Source of the DNA: Neurospora tetraspora
Taxonomy: Eukaryota > Ascomycota > Sordariomycetes > Sordariales > Sordariaceae
Reading direction: 5' to 3'
Assembly: GCF_033439725.1 (NCBI RefSeq)
Contig: NW_026944391.1
Coordinates: 1,550,001 to 1,614,000 of the forward strand
Length of the DNA stretch: 64,000 bases
Shown piece by piece: positions 45,990 to 59,416 of the stretch. Under the pieces are notes generated by a model. It had not been told where the DNA came from and ran no database searches. It worked only from the letters and a program-made list of their open reading frames with translations. The stretch's first letter is position 1, and every line of letters starts with the position of its first letter. A program made the position numbers and the translations under genes.

Positions 45990-48900
45990 AAAATGCCTCC
46001 TAGAGCTACCCGTATTACTGCTTTCCCGCGAAGTATACCAAAAAGAAGAGGAAGAAGAAGAATAGCCCATATAGGACCGAGAGGAGAGAGAGCTCGCCGC
46101 CTAAAAAATAATTCCTAAACTTTATATTATATTACTTACCGCGAAAATAAACCTATTTCGGACTTCCATTTTAATATACGCAGTACCCCTTATAAAATAT
46201 ATATTTTATATACTGGGAGCGTAAGGCATATACGTACGAAATAGCGAATAGAACGAATTTAACGGTAGGAAATCTAAGCAGAAGAATTTCGGTAAGCAGT
46301 CCGAAAAGTAATTAAATAGGGTCTACCCATACTATTTCCTATAAATATAAGGGGTTTACAATTAAGAGAACCCAATGCTTAAATTCTTATAAACGGTATA
46401 TAAATTATTCCTTACGCTATTTAGGTACTATAGACGTACCGTATAATAATTGCGGTACGTTATATTAGAGGGACGAATAATTTGCGGTCTATATACTTCC
46501 TTATCGGTTATTAGACTTCCTATTAATATAATTTTAGGATTTACTACGTAGTTATCCTATTTTTAATAATTATTATACGTAAGGCGAGGTAAATTTAGAA
46601 TTATAGAAGTTTTTACTAACCTTTTTACGTATATTATTTAAAAGTAATAATTAGTAGGCCCGAAATTTCTAAAATAAATTATAATATTATAATAATATAT
46701 TTACTTTTATATCTATTAAATATATAGAAAGGCTATATAGTAGTAGTTTCGGCCCTAGGGATTTCTAAATATAAAGTATTTTATATTACTATTATAGTCC
46801 TTTAGAGCTTGAAGCTAGCTAACTACTTAAATATACTTAATTATATATTTTTAATCCGGAAATCCCAAACGTTACGTAAATTTAGGTCAGCTAACGTTTT
46901 TAAACCTTTACGGATTTGGATCCGGAATTTATAGAAGATTTTCCGTCCTTTTTATATTATAATAACTTATACGTAGAGAAATATAATACTATAAAAGAAT
47001 ATTTTAATATTTATTTAGAGGATAATATTTAAATCGAACTTAATATTTAAATACGTTTATAATTAGTAATTTAGTAAAGTATTAATTAGAGGCGCGAAAA
47101 CCTTCCTACTATAAATAAAATAGCCGCAATTATTCCGGACGTACTTGATAAATAGGATAGGATACGTAAGGATAATTTAATTAATTTTATATAATTTATT
47201 ATATTTAATAAGAAGGGTTCTATAGGGTTTGAATTTATTCCGGTCACTTATAATATATATTTTCCTTTAACGTACCTATTAATATTATTTTATAATAATT
47301 ACGGCTTTTATCGGGCTTTAATAAGGATTTTGAAAAATATCCGTAAGGATAACTGCGTAAAGTCGAATAAGTAGTACCGGTACTATTTATTTTTCCGGGT
47401 TAATTAGGAGGATATTCCCTTCTTATTTAAGAAACTTTTCTAATAATAGTTAGTAGACGTATATATTGTCAACAATTAGTTTAAATTGGATTGGATCCGA
47501 TAGTACTAAATTAAGATCCGTACGGAATTGTATTAGAATTTAACAGATTAGGTTTATATTATAAATATTAGAAAAATAATTATATTAAATATTGGCTAGA
47601 AATTCATATTACCCGTAATATATACTAGCAGTGCCCGTTATAACGTAAAGTACTACTAGAATTCTATAATTATTACTTATTAAATCAAAAGTCCTACGTT
47701 CTTTATTATTATAATTACAAATCCGTATTAGCCGGAAATTATAGCTACATTTAACGGCCTTACTTATATTAAACGCCCGAATATTATAAGTCGGGTTTTT
47801 AATATAAAAGTAAATATATTAGTAAAGGAAATTAAGGGAAGTCTTTTTGGGAAATATATAGGCGTAGTATAGATTCTAGAATTTTAGAAACGTAGCCTTC
47901 CGTACCGTTATATAGTGGTATTCTTAAATATAGATTCCTAATAGGCGTACTTAGAGTTGTAAGTAATAGATTATATTATCTGAATAAAATTTCCGTCCTT
48001 TAAGGAAGACCCGGACGGTCAGTTTATAAAATTATTTAAAACCCTTTTAGTTTATAGTCCTTATAGTAAAGATAACCCGAATTCTCTATATATAGTTATA
48101 GACGAGAAGGATAAGAAAGGTTTACTTAAATGTAGAAAGCGGTTTTTTAAATTTTATATTTAGGAAATTATTATTATAAATAGCAGTTACCCTTATTATA
48201 GGCGCCGTAAAAATAGTATTTACATTACGAAAAGGGTAGGTAGTAAGCATATTTTTATATATAATAATATAATAGTACCGTACAATCTATATTTAGTCTT
48301 TAAATATAGGTATTATATTAACTTAGAAATTTACTCTATTGTAAATATTATAAAATATATTTATAAATATCTTTATAAGGGTATAAATAGGACTATTATA
48401 GAGTTTACAAACCCAGACGAAATACAACGGTATATTTTAATATAGTATATAAATTTATCAGAAATTATTATTCGTATTATAGAAGAGTAATTATATAAAG
48501 AATATTTAGCGGTTACGGTATTTCCTATTTATTTAAAAAATAACCCGTTTATTACCTTTTATACTAGTTTACCCCCGAATAAAATATAGTATGCGGCCGA
48601 TCGGATTATTTAAATTATACTTTATAGCTATTTTAAATATAATGTAGAATATTTTGAAAGCCGAAACGTTCTATACGTAGACTTCCCTTCCTAATATATT
48701 TAGAATAAAAATATATAAATTTAGAAGCTACGCTAATGAAGTACTACTATCGGCCGTATTTATTATATTCCTCCCATTGTAAGCTAATAGTATTTCCTAT
48801 ATATATTATTAATTAACGTACCCGGTTTTACCTCCTTTAAGGATTTATATACTATAAACGGAGTAATATATAAAATATTTAGGGAACTTTACTTATATTA

Positions 48901-50720
48901 TAGATTTATAGAGGATAATTCTTATTAGGATATTTTATTCGAGCAAGTTGGAATTTAGTAGATTAGGCAGTAATTATAGTATTAATTTGCTATTTATTTA
49001 ACGACTGGTAAATAAATATTGTAATTATAATTTATTTAACATAAATTTATGTTTTTATTCTGTAACGATCTACCCCGTAGAATCATAAATATAGTAAGTA
49101 TACTTCTAAATTTAGAAAATCCGTATATTGATTATAGTTTATATGTTATTAATTAATACTTTACATGATAAGATTGAACCTTTACTTCTATATATTTCTC
49201 TAATTTAGTATTTAAGTAGGAGGATATAAACGGAAACCCTCTTTTTACGGTAGGAGTTAATATACGATCCGGACAAGTAGTAACGGTAGTATAAGACCGT
49301 TTAATCTTAATTTAATACCGGGTAGGCTACGGTTTTTAATGAAATTATTATTACTGTAGAGAATATTTTTAAAAATATATAATTCTTTATATAAAGACTG
49401 GAAAGTATTAAGAAGACGTTTATTTACTATAAATTTTATACGTATTTTTGTATTTAGAGTAAAATAGTATTTTACATAGCGTTTTCAAGTATTGCAACTT
49501 TATTGCTAAATAGCGGCCGGAGTATATATATATAGTTTAAAATCCCTTTAAATTATTCCGTCCTATAAATTTATAATATTAAAAAGAATACTAATTTATA
49601 TAAATTTTTAAACTAGATTTCCTTAATTATTTGGGACGAAATTCTTATATAAGACCGGGGGTATATAGAAGCCGTAGATTATTTTTTATAAGACCTTCTA
49701 AATTATAAGAGTATTCGTTTCAATAGTATTCCAATTATTTTCGGTAAGGATTTCGTACAGATTTTACTAATAAAGAAGAAGGGTAACTATTTAGATATCG
49801 TTTACTATTTACTTTAAATCTTCTCTTATATAGAGGGATATAATAGTTTTATACTTTATAGAGAATATACGTATTCGGGGAGGTATTAAATAGAACCATA
49901 CGTTTATATAGTAGCTATATAATTTATTTTATATCCTTATTTACTATAAATCATAATAGGTTTAACCGTTCCTAATAACGTTCATTACGGCCGATTAGGA
50001 AAATTTCTTACAACGTATATATTCTATTTCCCTTCTTATTACCGCTCTTATAAATTAAAGTATCTTTATAGATAGGACTATTCTTTATACCCGTAATACG
50101 TCCATCCGGGCGGTAAACAATAAGATTTTATTCTATATAGAGGGTAAGAATTAAATTTATATATTTATAAATTTTACCGAAATGCCCGAATCGGATATTC
50201 GGGACTTATAATTTACGTTAGAATATTTGTAAATTCTATACTTTCCGGGCTTTCTACCCAGTAAGTTAATTTTTAAAAAAAGTATACCTATCTTACTACT
50301 ACAGAATTTAAACCCTAAGAGCGGTTTATACAATAGTATTAGGTTAGTAATTATTAGAATAAGTATATACGTAATCGAGGGAAAGATTTTAGGCGGTTCC
50401 TTTGCGGGCGAAATATAAATAATTCTACGTATTATTTTAATTATTAGAGACGGTAAGTAGGTTTATAAATTAAAGCGTACGCAATTTCTAGTATAGCTTT
50501 ACTTCTTTATAATTATTGATAAGAATTAAAAGTAATCCTTTAATTACGTTAGCGTTAATTTACAAGATTATATTTTTAATTATAAATAGAATTACAGTAG
50601 TAAATAACATTTTTATACTTTTATATGGGAACGAAATTAATAAGGATAGGCGTTTACGTAATATAGTATAACCGGAAATATTAATTTGAAGGTTTATATA
50701 TATTATATTTACTCTCTTCG
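45990..50720 (+). mobile_element. Helitron relic (Rep/helicase coding region), RIP-decayed
   Basis: A decayed plus-strand frame starts with MPPRATRITAFPRS at about 45,990. Near 48,190-48,380 the decayed translation retains the Helitron replication-initiator block (YPYYRRR, then VPYNLYLVFKYRYYINLEIYS and YKYLYKG, compare PYNPYL...NVE...KYxYKG). Near 50,060-50,640 it retains the Pif1-like helicase end (VNNKILFYIEG, PGFLPSKL, LLLQNLNPKSGLYNSIRLVI, GGSFAG, KLKRTQF and a final YxxxS-like block). Helitrons are rolling-circle DNA transposons. There are many in-frame stops, mostly TAG/TAA in place of CAG/CAA or TGG. Termini (5' TC and 3' hairpin plus CTRR) could not be located. Confidence 0.75.
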
Positions 50721-53130
50721 TTCTTTTTTACTTTTATACTTATATTCTATATTAATCTTATACTTAATCTTATACCTAATCTTATACCTATTCTTATTAT
50801 AACCTATATATATACCCTTATATTTTTAATCGATTATTCGAATATATTACTATATTTGTAGGTTATTATATAAAGGGCTAGGAAGATTCGTATTTAAATT
50901 GGGGTACGCACCCTTAATTATGATAAAAGCTATAGAAACTATTTATAAATTTTATATAAATATCCTATACGCTCTGAATTCTATACTATATTTTGTATTA
51001 ATTATTTGAAAAGAGGATAATTTCTATTATTTACTATATACCTATATCCCTTTTAACTCTCGCGGCTCTATTATAAATTTAGCCTATAATATTAAATTAC
51101 TTTACTATATCCTCCAAGGCCCCGATAATTATATTAGGGATAGTTGGTATATTAGTAAAAATTGGAAAGCGCGGCGGGAAGCTACCGTACGTACTATTTA
51201 TAGCGGTATTATATTATTAAAAGACTTTAATAAGGGATGAACTATAGTAGAAATATATATTAATATTAATTATTAATAAAATTAATTAATATATAAGAAT
51301 ATAGTACGTACGCTTTATATTATTATATAGTAAATTTAAAGTATACCTAACCGGCACTAGTATAGGCTTTCTTACCTAATAAGGAGTTCGAAAAGGCATT
51401 TATTTTATAATATTTACGGCGACAATTAATTATAGCCAGAGTTTCCTTTCTAGCATTCTTAATATAGAACCGGTATATATTACTGCCCGAATTAAAATAA
51501 TAATTATTATAAACGTTCTTAATAATACCGTCTAATATATAATAAATATTGAACGGGCCCCGTAAAATTATACAACTATAATTAATTTAAGTGCTTACAA
51601 CTGTAAATAGTTAGGCTTTATACTTAAAAGCTTATTAGTATAAAGATTCTTTATTCTAAATGCCCTAAATATTAACTTTGAATAATAGAGGGCGGAATAC
51701 TTATATAATTATTAATTAAGCGAAAGGATATATAAAAATAATATAAATAAATAGAAATAACGTATAAAAAGGTTAAAAATAAATAAAGGGTATATATTTA
51801 TAAATATATTTATAAGGAAAGTATAATTGGCGGGTACCTTTTTGCCGGCGATATATTTTTTTTGAATTAGGTTAGAAAATCCTTTCTATCGATAGAGAGG
51901 TTAACTAAGCGTTTTAACTTTAACTTATCTACCCGTACAGTACGCTTATCATTGGTCGGTTTAATCAGTTTAGAAGACGGCGATATATACAGGGTAAATA
52001 ATTTAATTTATTCGGTCGGCTCAATACCGTCTTTACTGTTATTTTTACCCTCGCTATTAATAAGCGGGGTATAAGGGGGTTGAGCTTAAGGTTAAGCTTC
52101 GGTCACTTTCTTCTTTTTACGAATAATACGAGGAATTATAATTTTAAAGTAAGAATTAACTAAAAGTAGTATTAATATATCGAGGAAAATAAGCGCCCGT
52201 ATATATGAAGTACTTATTAAGTTATTCTTAATACTATATAGGATAGGCGCGCGCTTACAGGCGCAAATAGGGGTACAAACGGGGGCCGTAAAGATGGGGA
52301 TATAGTAGTTACGGGGAGAAAGGAAGAGGGAGGAAGCGGGTCAGAAAATATTTGCTAAATTCGTTTATATATACTAATTAGTACACGGCTTCCGCATGGG
52401 CTACCTTTAGGACCTAGTTCTATACGTAACTCCTAGAATCCAGCTCTGCCGGGCCACAACTTAGGATCCAGCCTTACATCCTCTACGGAAGGGCCGCGGC
52501 AGCTTGCCTGCCGCCCCAAACACTAGTATATCCTTTAATTATCTTTAACTAATTTAATTAATATTGAAATTAATACCCAACTAATAAAGAAAATATATAA
52601 GAAATATAATAATATCGCTTCCTCCGCTAAATTTATTTATATGGTATATAACGAATTTAAATATACTTGTAAATTTTACCTTAAATGTATCTTTAATAAA
52701 TCCTTTACTAATTATCGATTTATTATAAGTCTTCCTCTTTACTGTCCCAAATAAGGTAATAAAGGCCGGAGCTACGCTATTTAGTACGAATTCCGCTACT
52801 ATCCAGATAAATTTACGGAACTTACTCCTTCCTTGTCTATGATTTAAAATACATCCTAAATATATTATAAATATATTATCGGACTTTATATTTCTCTACG
52901 GAGGAACTTTGGGCGAGCGAGTAAAGTTATTTCTCTACGGGAGGACTTTTATATATACGACCTGGATAAACCTACAAAGCCTAATTTCCTCGTCTAGGGT
53001 TTGAAATATATTCTAAATATATTATAAAAATATTATCAGACTTTATTCGAACTACTATTATCAATTTAATATATTGAATTAATTCCGTACGCATACGTAT
53101 TACAATAACTATATCAATATTTTTCTTTTA
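50721..53130. other. RIP-decayed tail of the AT-rich block
   Basis: No intact ORF. Partially decayed GC-richer patches lie at about 51,835-52,330, and a little-mutated ~140-bp island at 52,385-52,520 (GGCTTCCGCATGGGCTACC... CTGCCGCCCC) may be the edge of a further element. Normal composition resumes at about 53,130. Confidence 0.5.
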
Positions 53131-56100
53131 TAGGTCGGACCAATTTTGTACGTGAATGTACGGACTATAGGGTTAGGAAGCTTTGGGTATGGGGTCGTGT
53201 CATCTGGCCACTCGAGTGGAAGTGATCATCTTCTTTCAGTTTCCAACATTGACCCCCCGTCGCTTCTTTCTCCCCTTACCCTGATCTATAACGGCTCTCA
53301 ACGACCAGGTCCTTCTCGTTGTTCAATTCTCTTCTAAGACTTTCCAAAGTCAAAGTCGGGCAGGATGGAATGAAGGTCCGGGTGAGAAGGGCGGGGAAAC
53401 TTACACTAACAATTGCCGCTGGAAGTACTGTGGTTCCGAGCAAAAGAAAAACCCCCTTGTCAGGTACCTGGCACGGACCACTACAGCCAAAATTTCGGGG
53501 TTGTTAAGTCATTCAAGAAATGGGGCCGGGTTTTGACGTCTTGGAATATACGTCTTGCTCTCTCTATTTTTATCTAAGAACGTATTTTGTATATTAGAAA
53601 CGGCATTATGTTTAATCTTTATGATTAAATGAAAGTTCGTTTATTAATTCTGTCCTCTGGGATAAAATATTTCGTCGGCTTGAGAAGGGATCCTTGGATA
53701 TTCGTAATATTATATTACGTTCCTATTCTCGGAACGACCTGGTTGTGTAAGGTTCGGTACTTACCCCGCCTATTAAACTTACCCATAACACCAAGTACAG
53801 CGCCAAGAGCACCAACACCGTCCCCCCTTGGCCCCCGCACCTTCTGTCCAGGTCTCGTTCCCTCCGGGCAGTCTTGGTTCCAATTCCCAACACCAAAAGA
53901 CGGCATGATCCGACCCACGATAACCCGCAATGGAAGCAACAGGAAGAAGGGGCAATATCAAAGAAAGCACTGGAACACCCGCAATGTCTTGTGTCGCCAA
54001 AGTGAATCACCTCAGCTCGAAACTGATCCAATGCATCCCGCACCAAAAGAAGCACTTCCACCTCTGTTGCGTCTTAATGTCGTCCCTCCTTGCCCATGCA
54101 TATTTGATAACGCCACCAAGTAGAAGTCATTGTTCGGCGATACTTAGCATAAACAAAAACTAATGCAACTGCAAGACCAACCGTCGGCGCCACCAGATTG
54201 CGCTCTTTCGCTGTCGCCATGGCCTATGGGTCACAATTATCGCCATGCCTGCCGGTTCATATACCCGTACCCATCCCGTTATATGCGATCGCCGGAGGTT
54301 CCGGGGCACACCACTGGCTGACGCCAATCTCCGGGCGGCTTACCATCAACCAGACACAAAGGATGTGGTTATACAACACCATTCATGGCTTCATCTTAAA
54401 AGGAAGAAAAAGGCGTCCAATGCAAACCTTGGTGGTGATACACAAACATCATCAAACCGGCCTCCTTTCCGGTGAAGGGATGGCCTGGACCAGGCAGGAC
54501 CAGGCCAGACAACGGGGGTTGTATCGTCCTCCATATGACAGCATAATGATCTTACCTCCAACAGTCGCATTGCTGATGAGGTTCACAAAGCGGTTAGCAG
54601 GCAGACAAGAACTGAAACATGGCCATCGTTTTGTACCTGTTGACTCTCAAGAATCGGGGGTGGGATGGACCTATTTATCTCGAGACATTTGACGCCATTG
54701 ACATTCCCCTTTCCGGCCAAGCAGCGGGGAGGCGGAGACGGACTGGAGGTGGACGATACCTAGCACAAAACACCGAAGGACGAGAATCCGGCGGTGGGCA
54801 TCCTCGTCTTCGTACGGAAATTATTTTCATGATGCCCTGGGACGCTGGGGGAGATTTGGTGACGGCTGGGAGACAGGGAGTACATCTCATACCTCTAACA
54901 ACTCCGCACCGCTCTTCACGACGACACCAGGCATCCACTGACTTGATCTCGTGATGCTTCCTGGTTTTCGTGGCAGTTGTTGAACTCCACCGCCAAGGAT
55001 CGAGTCCAATGGGCTTATCAGCTCACTTCACGTAGCATGCTTTTTTGCACGTCGTTCAACCAACAACACATGTGACAACAACTCGAATGACTCCATCGTC
55101 AACGGTCAGCATGCTGTTCGTGGTGGCCCCCTTGTCCAAACCGCTGGAAATGCAACTGCAGCATTCTCCTGAAGCTTGCCCTTGTCAAGACTCCAAAACT
55201 CCTGCAGGCGGAGCCGTGTGAATTGAGCGGTGCATGCACTAACAGTTATCAGTGGCCGCCGGCTACTGTACCTATTCGATATCAGAGACATCAAGAGACC
55301 ACCACCGACTCGTCAACCCAGAATCGTGATCGCGACGACGGCAACAACTGAACGGCGCAAGAAATCGGAAGCTCCATTGATCTTGTACGCGTCTGCTGAG
55401 CTTGCTTGACGGGTAGCCGCATCCGTTTCCAAACCTCGGTGCCTCCATCCCACCCGTCGGCTTCGTCCACAGATCGAATAAGAGAAGTACCAGTGTAAGT
55501 GTTAGTGCATGTTAGTGCTAGCACCTTATTGTTGTCCCTCCCTTTCATTTTCTCCCCGGCCTTCCTTCCATTCTTTTTTCTTTCCACCAGGCAACTTCAC
55601 TCACCGAACATCCAATGGCTGAACCGCATTCGGGGCTCATCCGGACCACGTCCCGGATCGACATGTTTCCCCCTTTCAATCCAGCCAACGGGACTTGAAC
55701 ATATAATGAACACCGTAAGAAAACCCGCATGCAAGGGCACGGAGGGGAGTCCTTATGGTCTGCGATACATCAGCTCATTCGTGCGCTGTGTAAGTGCCGA
55801 CCGCAGCAGGGATCTCCAAATCTGTGTGAATCCAGAACAGAACAGGGGCCGGTACACTAACAGACCGGGAGTTGTTAACAGACCGGGCTAAGTCTAAACC
55901 GCATGGTACTGTAGTGTAAAGGAGATGGGAAGGGAACAACCACCTGGCAATGCCAGCATGGGACTCGGACACGGAAACAGAAGCGGTCTAGAAATATCAT
56001 CGAGTTGTTCGCTTCCATTCCATCGGCACCTTCGGGCGCCAGTGGCAGACATGGCAAAAGACAAAGGGAAGACACAGACCGCAAAATGGAAGAAATACGT

Positions 56101-57352
56101 ACCCTTCCACCCTTCCTGCCTTCCTGGTTCCACTTGCAAGACGTTGGAAGCTAGATCCTTGCCTCAGATCCACGAACCAGGATGGGCTTGAAGCCACCAG
56201 TTCGATTTGTGGGATTCGATCCAGGATGTTGAGAACGCTCGGGCAAGGACGGATATTGCTACCCACCATGTTCACCAAAAAGGTAAGCTCCGAACCGTAT
56301 CGCGGGAAAGTTTAGTTGTAAGTTTGGCAGGTTTATCTCCGGGGGAGCCAAGTAGCCAACGACCGGAAGGCACTAGTTGGTGGTTTGATATCAGCTCCTT
56401 CCTGCGTGGCTTTCTTGCTCGCATGCGCGATGGCGCCGGACTAAGTAGGAACGCCAACACCACTTGGACTAGCAAGGGAAGAAGGAACGACTGCTGATGC
56501 CTCCTACTAACCAGACCACGCCATGAACCATCGATCTTGCCTTTTTGTCCATGGTACGCGGACGCATATGAAAGCATTGCCATGTCCCCATATTCCACTC
56601 CAAGTCCGGGTCTTTCTCCTCTCTTTTCTCCTCACCATCATCATCAACACCACAAGCATCTTTTACTTCTTCCCCAGACTACCCGACTCCGGTCCAACAC
56701 CAACAACGGGCACTCCGATAGTCGCCGGTCTCCCCCGCAACTAGTCCCTGGACGGAGCATCCTCCCACAAAGATAATTCATAATTACATAATCATTCTTT
56801 TCTTGCTCCAACTCTTGCTACCTGAATCAACCGGGTATCATCCTCGACCATCCTTGACCATCCTCGACTATCCTCGACCATCCTCGGACACAAAAGGCAA
56901 AGACACCAAGGACACACCTGGCACCTTGTGCCCCACGGTTCATCCCGACCGAATCACCAAACCTTCCTTGCCGCCTGGAAACCGAACCATTGTAGCGTCA
57001 CGATTGCTTCTTGCTTCCGTTTCCGCGTCATTTATCCCACCAAGCAAGTCGCGCAACTCCCGTTCAACCAGCAGCATCTACTACCGACCACCGACTGGGT
57101 GAACTCTAGAGGAGAGAAGACGAGAACTCTTGTGCGTCTGTTTCACAGCAGCAGTCCTTGTCCCATTGTTTAGTCTCGACAGACAAAGCAGGGATCGTGA
57201 TCCAAGGACAAGCCAAAGGTTCAAGGGTAACAACAGCTTTGTTCAACCATAGCATCCTGGTAAAGCCGTTGAACCACTCGTCCTTCAGGACATCGACTGT
57301 TGATCGAACAGCACCCAAGCTCGAGGAACACAAAACACAAAACGCAGACACT
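53131..57352. other. 4.2-kb region without a convincing gene
   Basis: Normal composition, no RIP signature. Several frames of 60-165 codons overlap on both strands (for example 53629-54123 plus and 53723-54061 minus) but none shows a domain, consistent codon bias or clean introns. The final few hundred bases are the promoter and leader of the aquaporin gene. I see no tRNA-like structure. Confidence 0.5.
56841..56887. repeat. 10-bp minisatellite, about 4.7 copies
   Basis: Unit TCCTCGACCA repeated four times (with single-base variants) plus a partial fifth, in the upstream region of the aquaporin gene. Confidence 0.85.
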
Positions 57353-58589
57353 ATGGGTGCCCACGCTCCCGTCTCCTCGGTCTCCGTGGTCGAGATAAAT
57401 ACTGCCTCGCAGCAGCCCACATTCCTGCCGTCTTCGTCAGAGAAGAAAGCTGGCCTAGCTGTCTCAGTCTCTGTTACCCCTATCCCACCACCAACCCCCA
57501 CCAAACCTGAATATACCCTTTCCCATACCCACTCGCATCAGTCTAGCACTTCGACGGCCGTTGGGAGAAGCTCCTCGCGAGGCATCATGGCCCCCTTTGC
57601 CAACATGTCGCACCCCATGCGCACGAACCTCATCTATGGGATAGGCGAGTTTGTCGGAACTTTCTTGTTCTTGTTCTTTGGCTTTGCTGGGGCACAGGTG
57701 GCCGTCACTGCTCCGGGCAATGCTGGGGGACTGCCCTCGACGAGCAACTTGCTGTACATCGCCTTGGCGTTCGGCTTCAGTTTGATGGTGAACGTTTGGG
57801 CCTTCTTTAGGGTTACAGGTGGTATTTTTAATCCTGTTGTAAGTGTTTTTCCCTTTCCCCAAAAAAGAAAAATGCTAACATAGACGATAGGTTACGCTAG
57901 CCCTTGTCGTGGTCAATGGCTTCCCCGCCGTTCGCGCTGCCATTTGCATTGTCGCTCAGATCCTAGGAGCAACTGCGGCTGCCGGGTTGGTTCAAGTAAT
58001 GTTCCCCGGTCCCTTGGCCGTCGAGACCACTTTGGGCGGCGGAACGACTACTGTTCAGGGGTTCTTCATTGAGGTTTTCTTGACATGCCAGTTGGTCTTT
58101 GTCATCTTGATGATGGCCGTCGAGAAGCACCGGGCCACGTATCTTGCTCCGGTAGTCATTGGTTTAACTTTGATCTTGACCTTGTTAGTCGGTAAGTTCT
58201 TTTTCCTTTGTTTATCCCTTTTTCCATCAAATGCTAACAGGATGTAAACAGGCGTCTACTTTACCGGCGGCAGTCTCAATCCTGCCCGCTCCCTCGGCCC
58301 GGCCATTGTCAACCGCCACTTCCCCCGATACCACTGGATCTACTGGCTGGGTCCCGCTCTCGGTGCTCTCCTGGCTTGCGGGTTCTACAAGCTGTTGCAG
58401 GCCCTCCGGTACCACGATATCAACCCGGGTGTGGACGGCGATGGTCGTGGCGACCTCGAGGGTGGCCGTCACGCGAACGGCGCGGATCAGGACGGATTGA
58501 AGCACAGTCCTACCGCTACGCGACCCAGCGCTAATGGCGAGACGGCCGCGCTCAATAACCAGCCGGCGCAGGTGCCGAGGGAGTTGTGA
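57353..58589 (+). CDS. Aquaporin (MIP family) with NPV/NPA motifs
   Basis: Three exons, 57353..57838, 57891..58191 and 58252..58589, encode 374 residues. Introns are 52 and 60 nt, with GTAAGT donors and TGCTAAC branch points. It is a membrane channel for water or small neutral solutes. Seen: a ~90-residue Ser/Thr/Pro-rich cytoplasmic N-terminus; first membrane span in [20 protein letters not shown]; the first half-helix motif is N160-P161-V162 ([11 protein letters not shown]), not the usual NPA; the second is canonical N272-P273-A274-R275 ([12 protein letters not shown]). The LNPARS context with one Asp-free loop fits an orthodox fungal aquaporin rather than an aquaglyceroporin. Both introns lie next to motif-bearing segments. 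The C-terminal ~60 residues are hydrophilic. The ATG at 57353 is the first in the frame. Confidence 0.93.
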
Positions 58590-59416
58590 TGGCCGAAAAG
58601 ACGTGGGGAACAATGATTGGTGTTTTCTTTGTCGGTGTTGCTCGTGTGTTACTAACAAGTACTTGCTTCGCTTTTTGTATACCTTGTGCTTTTTGTGTTT
58701 AGATGGATATCCTTCGGAGGCTGGAACTTGGTCGGGACGGAAAATGGGATACACTGGATAACGGACGGATGGGATGGACGGATGAGTAACGACGATGAAA
58801 CGGGCAGGCACCTATGCGACCGGACCTAAAATACCAGGCCCGTTGTGGCCATCCTAGTAATACCTACTACCTAGTAATGATGAGTATCAATAAGAAGAAT
58901 GATTTGGACTGACCTTGGTGTCGCGTGATTTGTTGTTCGTTGATGTTGTTGATGTTGAGGGAGAGGGGGACTGTCGGTTGGAGATGGGCGGCTTGGCCCC
59001 TGTTCCAAGTTGGCGGGGTCCATGACGCCCTGCACTAACAATTAATTGGCGGCCCGCACGGGGACCACGGGACAGCTTCAACGTGGCACAACTCCGACTC
59101 GGAATCCCGCCCCTTCCCCCCTTCAACACCATTCCGACCTCACCGTCTCCGGACTTGCCAAACAAACCCCCCGATAGCTACCGGTCAATTGACGGCTTCC
59201 GGACCTCGACTACCACCTTCTAATACCTAATACTATCTTCTGCACGCCTTGACGGCATCAGCGCATTTCCGCGACACTCCGAGTCTACGCCCCCTGAACA
59301 CCGAAGCAGCCCCCTTTTCTCGGGCCTCTCTGTTCCACCAGCACGACCACCAGTCTTCGACTCCTACCAGTCCATTCCACAAACAAAGACCACTTCCGCG
59401 ACAAACTAGCGCCAAA
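58590..59416. other. Intergenic region between aquaporin and coactosin genes
   Basis: 3' flank of aquaporin and CT-rich promoter or leader of the coactosin gene. No gene is seen. Confidence 0.5.

Larger units (their letters stand above)
20810..53130. other. ~32-kb AT-rich, RIP-decayed repeat block (heterochromatin-like)
   Basis: Composition shifts abruptly to TAAT/ATTA-rich sequence with almost no long ORFs on either strand, poor in CpA/TpG and rich in TpA, while CpG and CpC remain. That is the pattern left by repeat-induced point mutation in Sordariomycetes. Recognisable relics inside are an LTR chromovirus, a second copy fragment, a small LTR element, a Helitron and an SNF2-like sequence. 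Unmutated islands are the LINE at 25.1-27.4 kb, the solo LTR at 30.9-31.4 kb, and short patches near 39.2, 43.4-43.5 and 52.4-52.5 kb. Such blocks carry H3K9 methylation and DNA methylation in Neurospora; that is inference here. Confidence 0.9.

Noticed and set aside
53629-54123. 164-codon plus frame and overlapping minus frames of 73-112 codons
   Set aside because: Overlap on both strands with no domain, no consistent bias and no intron pattern; not reported as genes.
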